DNA from: Boothiomyces macroporosus
Lineage: Eukaryota; Chytridiomycota; Chytridiomycetes; Rhizophydiales; Terramycetaceae
Length of the DNA stretch: 62,785 nt
Direction of reading: 5' to 3'
NCBI GenBank assembly: GCA_027604185.1
Contig: JADGKB010000085.1
Location: 1-62,785, forward strand
Shown here: in pieces, positions 42,967 through 52,332 of the stretch
How the letters are laid out: each line of letters begins with the position of its first letter
Numbering within the stretch: the stretch's first letter is position 1
Notes under the pieces: model-generated
Seen by the model: only the letters and a program-made list of their open reading frames with translations
Database searches by the model: none
What the model was told of the DNA's origin: nothing
Position numbers and translations under genes: made by a program

Positions 42967-45532
42967 TTATTCAGAAAGAGCGTCAAATGCCTCTTGAGCG
43001 CTTTCACTCCCAAGGGCTGCAGCTTTTTTGTACCATTTCAGAGCCATGTCAAGATCTTCGCTGACACCATATCCCTTCTCGTACAATAGTCCTAAATTTC
43101 CCATCGCTGACGGCAATTCCTTATCCGCAGCTTGTTTAAAGTAATTATAAGCCTTTGAATAATTGACTCGAACGCCATTACCTTCAAGGTATAGCATTCC
43201 AAGGTTATTCATTGAAATTGCATGACCCTTGTCGGCTGCCCGCTGGTACCATTCAAATGCTTTCAAGTAATCTTGAGGTACACCCTTGCCATCTTCATAC
43301 AACGACCCGATTAAACAGTAACCCATAAGATCACCTTTATCTGCAGCCATCTTGCAGTATTTGAACGCTTTTTCAAAATCTTGGAATGGCGGCTCCGCAT
43401 GTTCATACAATAGTCCAAGGTTTATGATTGATTTTTCAATTCCGTGGTCAATTCCATACGAGAATAATTCGATTGCCTTTTTGCAATCTAATGGAACTCC
43501 TTTTCCATATTGATACAGCATGCCTAAATTATTGTGCGCGGTTGGATGTCCCTGATCCGCTGCTTTCTGATACCATTCGGCAGCCTTTGAAAAATCTTGA
43601 TTTACACCCTTTCCTTCATTATAGAACCAGCCAATCCAGAATTGAAAGTCTGCGCTTTCGTCGTCAGCAGACAATTTCATCAGTTCAAAAGCCTTTTCAT
43701 AATTTTGCTCAACACCGGTGCCATCACGATACAGCACGCCGATATTGGACTTTGCACCAACTAATCCCTGTTCGGCGGATTTTCGATACAACTTTAGGGC
43801 CATTTCATAGTTTACTTGCAGTCCAGCATTTCCAAAGTGGTAAAAATTGCCCAAGTTATTTTGCGCTACAGCATGTCCTTTATCAGCAGCAATCTGGTAG
43901 TACTCCAACGCCTTTCCAAGATCTTTTTCTACCCCTTTTCCTTCAGAATAGAACCATCCCAACTTAAAAATTGCATTAACATTCCCTTTCGAGGCAGCAC
44001 GGCTAAAATAGTCGTAGGATTTGGCATAATCAACTTTTACACCAAGCCCATTCTGATACATTAGACCAATATTGCAAAGTGCGATTTCATAATCTTCTTT
44101 TGCAGACTTTTCCAACCATGGAAGTGCTTTGGCATAATCTTGTTCCACGCCATTTCCAGTATAGTACATCATTCCTAAATTATTTTGCGCGACAATATGG
44201 CCACGTTCAGCTGCATTCAAATAATATTCATATGCAACTTTACAGTCTCGAAGATCCCAGTCAACTTCTGCGCACAAATACCCGATCCAAAATGTCGAAA
44301 TAATATTTCCTTGGTTTGCGGATTCTTTATACCACTTGAGAGCCTCTTCAAGATCTTTACTCACCCCTGTTCCTTCCTTGTAAAAGGTAGCGATGTTTAA
44401 TTGAGCCATATCATACCCTTTTTGTGCAGATTTTAAAAACAATTCAAAGGCCTTTTCATCATCATGTTCCACAAAATGTCCTTCGTTGTACATTATACCC
44501 AAATTATTTAGCGCAACTTCATGTCCCAAGTCTGCTGCTTTCTGGTAAACTTCAAAAGATTTTGCATAATCTCTTTCATCCCAATCTTGACTGTAGATCC
44601 AACCTACCAATACCATAGAATCAATGGAATCTCGTTCTGCAGCCTTTTCAAACCAATATAGTGCCTTGTAGAAGTCTTGCTCAACCCCTTCTCCATCTTT
44701 ATATAAATAACCCAAGTTATACATTGCCACCTCGTATCCAAGATCAGCCGCCCTCGTAAAATATGAAATAGCTGTATCATAACATTGTTCTACACCAGTC
44801 CCTTTCATGTAGAAAAGACCTACATTGTTAATTGCAGTTGCGTTATCCTTTTCTGCAATTCTTTCGTAACGCTCTAAAGCTTTTGATACATTTGCTTCAA
44901 CTCCTTTACCTAGCTCATAGAAAGATGCAATACAAAGCTCAGAGTCAACATAACCTTGTTCTGCGGCTTTCTGGTACCATTCAAAAGCCTTTAGGTAATC
45001 TTGCTCAACTACTAGTCCGTTTTCATAGCAAAATCCAACCTTATCTTGGGCTTTCATATATCCAAGCTCTGCTGCTTTTAGATAATACTCGTAAGCCTTC
45101 GTTTCTGATTCATCAACAAAACTGCCTTCTTCATACAAAAGACCCATTCCATACAGCGCTTCAGGAACTTTTGTCTCCACTCCCTTGTCGAACCAAAGCT
45201 TGGCATTCGGATAATCCTTTTTGTCGTGAAATAGCAGTCCTAGATTGCCTATTGCTTTTCTGTGGCCCTTTTCTGCAGCTTTAAGGTACCAATTCATCGC
45301 ATTTTCCAAATCTTTGTTTGTCCCATACCCGTTTTCATACAATTCTCCTTGCAAATACTCTGCTTCTGTCACTCCATCTCCAGCTGCTAATCCGATATGC
45401 TTAAGCGCACTCGAGTATTCGCCATTTTTCAGCTCCTCCAATCCCAACAAATAGTTTGGATTATCAACTAAAGGATCCTGTATTAATTACGTTTACAATC
45501 GTTAGAGCTGCGAATTGATTCTCCAAGGTCAT
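42967..45532 (-). CDS. Sel1-repeat protein 3 (about 22 repeats, 2 exons)
   Basis: The main frame begins with a TTG, so I looked upstream. A 12-codon first exon (MTLENQFAALTI) followed by a 19-nt intron at 45478-45496 (gtaaacgtaattaatacag) joins in frame to DPLVDNPNYLLGLEELKNG. The result is 848 residues with about 22 Sel1 repeats, such as AQNNLGMMYYTGNGVEQDY and AHNNLGMLYQYGKGVPLDC. Several repeats are more alike within this gene than across the cluster, suggesting internal duplication. No targeting signal is visible. Confidence 0.88.
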
Positions 45533-45863
45533 TGCAATATTTTGGTCAAAGATTCATGCTTCATTTGCAAAGCCACCCGAGAAATGAAATCACCATAGAA
45601 GAATATCAGCCCAAAGGTGAAGCATCTATGGCTGGTAATCTGAGCAAAGAAATCCCGTTGCGAATAATCAATAGTGAATAATCAGTCGCGTTTGAATACC
45701 AATGGTATCTCTATTATTCAAAGCTGGGCTTAATTACCAGGCAATCCAACACAAAACTACGATGTTGCAAATAGAAGCTGGCTAACTGCAAGTCATTCAA
45801 CTATTTTCTGAACAAATCAATCACCCCACGCGTTCTTTGTCCTAAATCATTATTGCAAAATGT
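45533..45863. other. Spacer between Sel1 genes 3 and 4
   Basis: 331 bp; no coding or repeat feature recognised. Confidence 0.4.
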
Positions 45864-47291
45864 TTATTTTCTTTTAAATAGCGGTAACAGTTTTTTTACA
45901 TCCTTCCACTTGGAGTTCTTGATAGTTTTCACAGGTAGTTCAAATCCCAGTAGTTTGGCTCGCTCTATATACTCCAACCCTCTCTTCTCATCTACAGGTA
46001 CATGTCTCCCTTCTAAATAATACAACCCCAAGTATCCTAGCGCAATAGGATTTTCCCGATTTGAAGCATCAACAAACAAATTGAACGCTTTTCTGTAATT
46101 TTTGGTGGTTCCTTTGCCATCATTATACAAGATGGCAAGTCTAGTTTGACAATTAGAATTGCCCAGCTCTGCTCCCTTTACATACCAATCAATAGCTTGT
46201 TCATAGTTCTGCACTAAATATCCATTTTCATAGTAGTATCCTATCCAAGAATATGCTTCAGGATTACCATTTGCAGCTGCTTTATTAAGCCATTCTAGAG
46301 CAAACTGGTAATCCTGCACCACACCACTACCATTATGGTATAACAATGCTAAATCCAATTGTGCATGACTATCATTTTGAACAGCAGCTTTGAGGAACCA
46401 GTCATATGCCGCATCATAGTCATACATACCACCTTTTCCTGTATTGTAGTATTTTCCAATCCAATATTGGGCATTGGCATTTCCTTGGTTTGCTGATTTC
46501 ATGTACCATTCGAAAGCATTTCCTTTGAATATCCCGTGTTCGTAATACATGGCTATATATAATTGAGAAATTGGATGTTTTGACGATATCATAAACCACT
46601 GAAATGCTTTAGTTTGATCTTTAAAAGTACCATTACCACAATGATAGAGCAATCCAAGATTATATTGCGCTTCAAGTACTCCAAAAGTGGCAGCCTTTTT
46701 CATCAACTCATAGGCGATAGTGTAGTCTTTGTTGACTCCTTTCCCATTCAAGTACAGTTCACCAATCCGGTACATTGCCTTTGGCTCGTCGTCACTCGCT
46801 TTCAAGTACCAATCCAAAGCCTCCATATAATCTTGCTTTACACCATTTCCGTAGTAAAACAAATCACCAATAAACATTTGAGCTATAGAACAGCTTGGTG
46901 CTTTGAGATAACATGCCATCGCCTCGCTATACTTTTGTTGCTTTGAGTGCAAGAAACCAATCCCAGCAATCGAATACAATGATGTCTTGCTTTTCATGAA
47001 CCATTCCATTGCTTTTTCATCATTTTGCTCCACACCTTGCCCATCAAGATACATCCAACCGATCATTGCTTTTGAATCAGGAGTGCTGGATTTCAAGTAA
47101 TACGATATCGCTTTATCATAATCTGATGGAATCCCTAGTCCATGATGGTACATGAAGCCTAGTTTGTATGTGGCATCTGCATTCCCGCTTGTGCTTGCTT
47201 TGCCAAAGTGTATAAAGGCATTGGTGTAGTGTTTCAGGCTGTAATTGTACAGACCGATATCGAAATCATTTCTGGTAATCGTGCGATTCAT
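45864..47291 (-). CDS. Sel1-repeat protein 4 (about 12 repeats)
   Basis: 475 residues from ATG at 47291 (MNRTITRNDFDIGLYNYS). It has about 12 Sel1 repeats, more diverged than those of its neighbours and with shortened units (for example SIAGIGFLHSKQQKYSEAM). The C-terminus is a basic tail (NSKWKDVKKLLPLFKRK) not seen in the other members. No intron is needed. Likely a cytosolic scaffold. Confidence 0.9.
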   Translation of the reverse strand: MNRTITRNDFDIGLYNYSLKHYTNAFIHFGKASTSGNADATYKLGFMYHHGLGIPSDYDKAISYYLKSSTPDSKAMIGWMYLDGQGVEQNDEKAMEWFMKSKTSLYSIAGIGFLHSKQQKYSEAMACYLKAPSCSIAQMFIGDLFYYGNGVKQDYMEALDWYLKASDDEPKAMYRIGELYLNGKGVNKDYTIAYELMKKAATFGVLEAQYNLGLLYHCGNGTFKDQTKAFQWFMISSKHPISQLYIAMYYEHGIFKGNAFEWYMKSANQGNANAQYWIGKYYNTGKGGMYDYDAAYDWFLKAAVQNDSHAQLDLALLYHNGSGVVQDYQFALEWLNKAAANGNPEAYSWIGYYYENGYLVQNYEQAIDWYVKGAELGNSNCQTRLAILYNDGKGTTKNYRKAFNLFVDASNRENPIALGYLGLYYLEGRHVPVDEKRGLEYIERAKLLGFELPVKTIKNSKWKDVKKLLPLFKRK

Positions 47292-47941
47292 GTTTGGCCC
47301 TTGTAATGGGTATATCTAAATGGAAGGTTTCCTTTCATGTACCAAAGAAAAATACCGAGCAGATGATTTTGCAAAAATTAAAGAGATGTAGCTGATGTGG
47401 ATTTACTGTAGCGGTTGATATTTACTGTAGGGGTGTTGGTTTACGAAATTACAGTAAAACGCAGAGTACAAATACTAAACAAATGTTCGGAAATGATAAA
47501 TGCAGACTGAACTCTCAACTCCATTGAAAAGGCTGCGGATAATATCACTCAACTATCAACTGTGGTTATGCAAATCAATGACAATGATCACTCTGACAAC
47601 TACGGTATAAAAATGGTATTGAAGTTGAATGAAGAGCACACTCAAAATACCAAACAATTATCGGATTTATTCGCCAGGATCGCCATCCACTCTGACGATA
47701 TTGTCAGCAGTGGACAATGATAATTTCCAATGGAATTTCTTCAAAAATGGGTTAGCTTTACAAAACCACTTGGGCGATAGTTTCTTGTATGAATAAATAT
47801 TAGTTTTTACCTCAAGTATTTGGCTTCCTTTCAATAATACGTGAAAAACAAGCTAGTATTAATCCACCAATTCCAATCAAATCACTTAAAAACATTGCCG
47901 AAAATCATTTATTCTCAATTATATTCACAGATTGTAGATAA
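47292..47941. other. 650-bp spacer with TTTACTGTA motifs and a possible small gene
   Basis: Three copies of a 9-10 bp motif (atttactgta twice direct, ttacagtaaa once inverted) lie at 47401-47458, about 110-170 bp before the start of Sel1 gene 4. Further right, 47504-47719 on the plus strand reads as an amphipathic helical peptide (SIEKAADNITQLSTVVMQI...) without an ATG at its start, and another frame follows to a stop with overlapping AATAAA near 47793. It may be a small gene whose tiny introns I could not place. Confidence 0.35.
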
Positions 47942-50050
47942 TTAAGCACTTTTAGTCTTTGCTTTGGATGACCATTCATCCGCAAGCTTCAAATCTACTG
48001 CAACGCCAGTACCAGTACGGTACATGTTTGATAGAATCATTGCGGCTTTCGGGTTTCCTTGTTCAGCTGACCTTTTCATGACTTCAAACGCTTTTGGTTC
48101 GTCTTTGGCAGTTCCAATACCATTAAGATAAAGCATTCCAAGAATATACTGGCCATTGGGATGACCATTATCAGCAGCCTTTTTGAACCATTTGAAAGCT
48201 TCGGTAGAATTTTGTGGTACTCCTCTGCCTTCATTATGCATGATTCCTAAATACACTTGCGCGTCAATTATTTGATCTGCAGTTTTGTTGAACAGCTCCA
48301 ATGCTTTTGGGTAATCTATTGGTACCCCTTTACCTTCAAATGACATGATTGCGAGATTGAATTGGGCAACAGGGTGGTTTAGTTCACTTGCTTTGTTTAG
48401 CCATTCTAATGATTTCTTGTAGTCAACTTGTGGCTCTCTGCTGTAAATCATCCCTAAATTGTTTTGTGCATCAGCATTACCCTGTTCTGCAGACTTTACA
48501 TACAATTCGATTGCTTTGTCAGTGTTCTTTTCTACTCCAAACCCATGATCATATATTCTACCTAGTGAATACTGAGCATCGCTGTTCCCTTGCTCGGCAG
48601 ATTTTAGGAACCAGTCATGAGCCTGTTTGGAATTGTTTTGGTCAGAATCATTATACTGATAATACATCCCAATAAAGTATTGAGCCTTGTCATACCCATG
48701 ATTGGCAGATTTCAACAGCCATTCAAGAGCATTGTCTTTGCTTTGTTCAACACCTTTTCCTAAGGAATATAGATTTCCAAGTTTGAATTCTGCGACAGGA
48801 TGTCCACTTTCTGCAGCTTTTGTGTACCATTCAAAAGCTCTAGTAAAATCTTGATTAACCCCTGTTCCTTCTTCGTATGATAATCCAGTCCAGAATTGAG
48901 AGTCTACATTTCCTTGCTCTGCAGCCTTCTTGTACCATTCAAAAGCTTTTGCTAGATTTTGATATTCGCCACCGCTGTAAATATTCCCAAGGTTAATCTG
49001 AGCAATATCCAATCCTTGCTCAGCAGCTTGTTCAAACCAATATATGGCATTCTTTAAATCTTTTTCAACGCCATTCCCTTCCAGATAAAGCCATCCCAAG
49101 TTATTTTGCGCATTTTGCTGGCCCTGACTGGCAGCAAGTGAATACCACTCGAAAGCTTTCTTGTAATCTTGATCAGCACCAATACCATTCGCATATTGCC
49201 ACCCTATCCAGTACTGGGATTCTTTGTAGCCTTGGTGGGCTGATTTTTCAAACCACTTTAACGCTTCATTCGCATCTTGATCCACTCCTTCGCTATATAA
49301 ATAACTAAGGGCTAAACTATACTGCGCGACCGGTTCACCTTGTTCTGCAGCTTTTGTATACCATTTGACTGCTTCTTTCAAATTTTGCTCTGTGCCCATG
49401 CCTCTGCGATATAAACTGGCGACCATCAATTGCCCGACTCGATAACCTTTTTCTGCAGATTTTAAACCCCATTGAAATGCCAATTCACTATTTTGTTCAA
49501 CTCCCCTGCCCGTAAAATATAAATCAGCAAGTAATCCTTGGGCTACATCATTCCCTTGTTCTGCAGCTTTACTATACAGCTCAAAGGCCTTTTTGTAGTC
49601 TGGTTCGCCGTCATATCCGTTTTGTATAAAATACCCCAGCCCAGCTTGTGCATGGGCAGAATTCCCTTCCGCTCCTTTAACAAACCACTCTTTAGCTTTC
49701 TGGTGATCTTGCTCAACGCCATTGCCATTGAAATACAGCCATCCAATTAATCCCATTGCATCATAATGGTTCTTTTCAGCAGCTTTCAAGTACCATTCAA
49801 AGGCTTTTTGATAATCTGGTTCAACACCGTTAGCGGTATCATACATGTACCCCAAATGGAATTCTGCATCCTTGTTTCCAGATTGGGCTGCCTTTTCCAT
49901 TAGCCCAAATGCTTTTTCAAAATCCTTGTTTCTAAAGTGGTGCAAACCAGTCTGGTAATCATTACGCAAATGCGCGCTTGAATAGATTGGTCTCTGTAAC
50001 CGAGCCAACGGAACAATTCGTCGGATATGCCCAAGTCTTACTCTGTTCAT
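47942..50050 (-). CDS. Sel1-repeat protein 5, probably mitochondrial (about 18 repeats)
   Basis: The frame continues upstream to 50200, overlapping the GNAT gene in another phase; the likely start is the ATG at 50050, 20 nt after the GNAT stop. The resulting 702-residue protein begins MNRVRLGHIRRIVPLARLQR, Arg-rich and without acidic residues, a plausible mitochondrial presequence that the other four cluster members lack. About 18 Sel1 repeats follow (AQNNLGWLYLEGNGVEKDL, AQYSLGRIYDHGFGVEKNT). It ends in a short Lys/Ser tail. Confidence 0.9.
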   Translation of the reverse strand: MNRVRLGHIRRIVPLARLQRPIYSSAHLRNDYQTGLHHFRNKDFEKAFGLMEKAAQSGNKDAEFHLGYMYDTANGVEPDYQKAFEWYLKAAEKNHYDAMGLIGWLYFNGNGVEQDHQKAKEWFVKGAEGNSAHAQAGLGYFIQNGYDGEPDYKKAFELYSKAAEQGNDVAQGLLADLYFTGRGVEQNSELAFQWGLKSAEKGYRVGQLMVASLYRRGMGTEQNLKEAVKWYTKAAEQGEPVAQYSLALSYLYSEGVDQDANEALKWFEKSAHQGYKESQYWIGWQYANGIGADQDYKKAFEWYSLAASQGQQNAQNNLGWLYLEGNGVEKDLKNAIYWFEQAAEQGLDIAQINLGNIYSGGEYQNLAKAFEWYKKAAEQGNVDSQFWTGLSYEEGTGVNQDFTRAFEWYTKAAESGHPVAEFKLGNLYSLGKGVEQSKDNALEWLLKSANHGYDKAQYFIGMYYQYNDSDQNNSKQAHDWFLKSAEQGNSDAQYSLGRIYDHGFGVEKNTDKAIELYVKSAEQGNADAQNNLGMIYSREPQVDYKKSLEWLNKASELNHPVAQFNLAIMSFEGKGVPIDYPKALELFNKTADQIIDAQVYLGIMHNEGRGVPQNSTEAFKWFKKAADNGHPNGQYILGMLYLNGIGTAKDEPKAFEVMKRSAEQGNPKAAMILSNMYRTGTGVAVDLKLADEWSSKAKTKSA

Positions 50051-50069
50051 AATTTTTTTCAAAAAAGTT

Positions 50070-50889
50070 TCAATCAGCTTTATTGAGGTCAATGTCGATT
50101 GCCCGCCTTTTTTCCTTGTAACCAATCTTTTGATAAACAGAGTTGGAAGAAGGATTTGCCATGTCAGCGTAGAGCAAGACACTGGTGCAGCCCAAATCAA
50201 AGCATTTGAGTCGTTACGGAAACGATTGACGATGCGTATCCTTTCTTTCGGACTGATTTCAATGTATAAACAAAGCCAACACGGTACATGTTGCCGGTCG
50301 GATTTTTCCTCAAACCAGCAATGCTCACTACCCTTTCCTTGCCATCAACAGTATCCATCCATGCAAAGAACTCGTTGTTCAGCAGCTCCCGCATTGTATC
50401 CTTGCTTTGTATTGGAAAGTGTAATTCCAATTCTTTGTTGAATGCAAGGCGCAATTCAAGGACTTGATCTACAATTTCATCTGTAATTGCTTCTACCAAG
50501 TGCCCAGCATAGGTACAGAAATTGAACTCTGGTTTATCCAAGACATAAACACGTAGTTGCGATTTGATACTGTAATTCATTCTATACCGTCGACAATACT
50601 CTTGTGCAAAGCCTTCCGCTGTATTGATTTCACCATTGATTCCTTTGATGTTTTCAATCTTGCTCACCAACTCTGGAAGAACAATTGGGTCAATATATGG
50701 CAGTATTACGGTTTGTCTGATTGGGTCATGCATCACTACTCCTTCTACTTTGTCTCCTTTAATCAGAAACCAGCTTATTTGGTTGTTGGAGACATGGGAA
50801 GCCATCACATTACATTCTTCCAAATGCTCTTTGATCCACGGCAGTCCAAGTATTTCAATGTCTGTATTGTCTACTTTAGATACTATCAT
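50070..50889 (-). CDS. GNAT-family acetyltransferase with a +1 frameshift at CUU-UGA
   Basis: The first 230 codons (50889 to 50200) encode a GNAT: VSIAGLRKNPTGNMYRVGFVYT is the beta4-beta5 core and VRKKGYASSIVSVTTQML the acetyl-CoA-binding loop. The frame then meets TGA at 50197-50199. Skipping one T of ctttga continues directly as DLGCTSVLLYADMANPSSNS and VYQKIGYKEKRRAIDIDL, the conserved end of the domain, to a stop at 50070-50072. No AG occurs in the interval that would allow an intron. Either translation shifts +1 here, or this is a recent mutation or an assembly error. The substrate is unknown. Confidence 0.78.
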
Positions 50890-51334
50890 GGACTGGAAAC
50901 TTTTTCTGTATTTTTAAACCACTTATGACTCGACTGAATCACTGACCTAGACAGAATAGGTTGTTTATAAGTAGTGCTGGTGAGTGTAGGAGGGTCTTTT
51001 TGAGTTAGTAATTCTATTTGTGCTGATGCAAACTGAGAATGGTGGCACTATGCAATGGAGCGCTAACTACTTAATGACAAGCTTGGAAATCTATAAAGTT
51101 GCTAATCTAATGGGGCAATTTAATGGTACTTTTGGATCACAAACATCTCTATGGCTCCTACACGATTTCAAGTACTGGTGTTTCGATCACCATAGATCCA
51201 ATCACTATCTAATGCCAAACTACCCGAATACATCCGCATCCTCAATCCCATTCAGGAAACGGATTCATCTCTATGTTGATTTTTGTAGTCATGCAATTGA
51301 CCTTGACTGATGAGTGGAAAATTCTTTGAGAAAG
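50890..51334. other. Divergent spacer
   Basis: A 96-codon plus-strand frame (51020-51310) has no family likeness and no clear promoter or poly(A) signal, so it is not called. The region should carry promoters for the GNAT and the globin-like gene. Confidence 0.35.
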
Positions 51335-51697
51335 ATGTTGTATGACAAGCTGGGAGGAGAGCCAGCCCTCTTAATAATAACAGAATCGTTATCGCAAGCA
51401 ACGCATATCCAGCACAAGCTTCTTTTCCAATATTTCGACTCTTTAATCAGAACCAAAGAAATTCAAAAACCGTTCAGCAAGATGACTGATACCGAATTTG
51501 ACCATTTCCAAAATACTCTGGAGCTGGTGCTCAAAGAAAAACGGATTCCGCTTCATTTGATTCAGGAATTCCTCGATGTGTTTGAAGATCAGAGGATTGT
51601 ATTTGTAACAAAGAAAAACAATGTGGAATACCTGGGAATGTCTGTATTTATTCCGCTGGTTATAGTGTGTCTCTTTGTGTTCAATAAATTGGATTAA
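51335..51697 (+). CDS. Tail-anchored protein resembling a shortened truncated globin
   Basis: 120 residues from ATG at 51335; the open frame begins at 51314 only with GTG. The start MLYDKLGGEPALLIITESL looks like the first helix of group I truncated haemoglobins (YDKLGGE). FQYFDSLIR followed by MTDTEFDHFQNTLELVLKEK and IPLHLIQEFL fits their later helices. The segment between is short, and the position expected for the haem-binding histidine seems to be Pro or Phe. A hydrophobic C-terminus (MSVFIPLVIVCLFVFNKLD) would anchor it in a membrane. Family assignment is tentative. Confidence 0.45.
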   Translation: MLYDKLGGEPALLIITESLSQATHIQHKLLFQYFDSLIRTKEIQKPFSKMTDTEFDHFQNTLELVLKEKRIPLHLIQEFLDVFEDQRIVFVTKKNNVEYLGMSVFIPLVIVCLFVFNKLD

Positions 51698-51886
51698 ATT
51701 ACCATAGGGATTATCCTACAACATCCAGATTTGGTATTGAGGAAAGCGGGATTTTCCAGATATTGCTATTCACGGTCACCGCTGACTCTTTGCGAATCAC
51801 GAGATGTGTTTATATGCATCACCTTGTCGTGATATGATTTGAGCTTTTCGCTGACTCATATGTTGACAGGACAATGAACGTGGAAC

Positions 51887-51894
51887 TATAAAAA
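51887..51894 (+). promoter_or_regulatory. TATA box of the 51925 gene
   Basis: TATAAAAA stands 38 nt before the ATG, matching the spacing at other genes of the window. Confidence 0.5.
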
Positions 51895-51924
51895 AAGATT
51901 GTGCCAAGAACGTGCCAATAAAAA

Positions 51925-52251
51925 ATGTACAAGCCGCCAAGGTATATACTGCTTCTACCCTCTCCTACTCTAAGCAGAACCGCAATGAAGTCATTGACAA
52001 TTTACTATCTTCCATACCCGCTTGCACTGATATACAATCACTTGACATTTTACTTTTTGAATACACTCAGATCCATTTCAATACTATTTGGGTTGCGGCC
52101 GTTCGGACCTGTTTGGACAAGCCCTTACGGATTACTGATACATTGTAGTATCTTGTCAATGATATTTATCTGTATTGTTGTTCAGCTGCGGCTACGGATA
52201 TCACTCTCAATTATGTTTACTTCATTGATTTTTGCAATCTGCGTTAAATAA
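51925..52251 (+). CDS. Small multi-helix membrane protein, unknown
   Basis: 108 residues with about three hydrophobic stretches (LTIYYLPYPLALIYNHLTFYF, YGLLIHCSILSMIFICIVV, LSIMFTSLIFAICV) and several Arg/Lys between them. I recognise no family. Support comes from the TATA box 38 nt upstream and AATAAA overlapping the TAA stop, the arrangement typical of this genome. An overlapping frame at 51912 is considered a shadow. Confidence 0.5.
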   Translation: MYKPPRYILLLPSPTLSRTAMKSLTIYYLPYPLALIYNHLTFYFLNTLRSISILFGLRPFGPVWTSPYGLLIHCSILSMIFICIVVQLRLRISLSIMFTSLIFAICVK

Positions 52252-52332
52252 AGCGATTTCAAATCGTTGTTGTCAGAATTTACTATGCTCTCTCTAAAGT
52301 ACACATTAGATTTAAACCAAACGTGCCACCCT

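Noticed and set aside
39614..45454. Many plus-strand frames of 60-180 codons opposite the Sel1 genes
   Set aside because: They mirror the repeat structure of the minus-strand genes and are antisense shadows.
50050..50200. N-terminal extension of Sel1 protein 5 to 50200
   Set aside because: The extension overlaps the conserved GNAT end in another frame and starts with a non-ATG codon; the ATG at 50050 begins a mitochondrial-type presequence.
51020..51310. 96-codon plus-strand frame
   Set aside because: Composition is not protein-like, and no promoter or AATAAA matches; may be chance.
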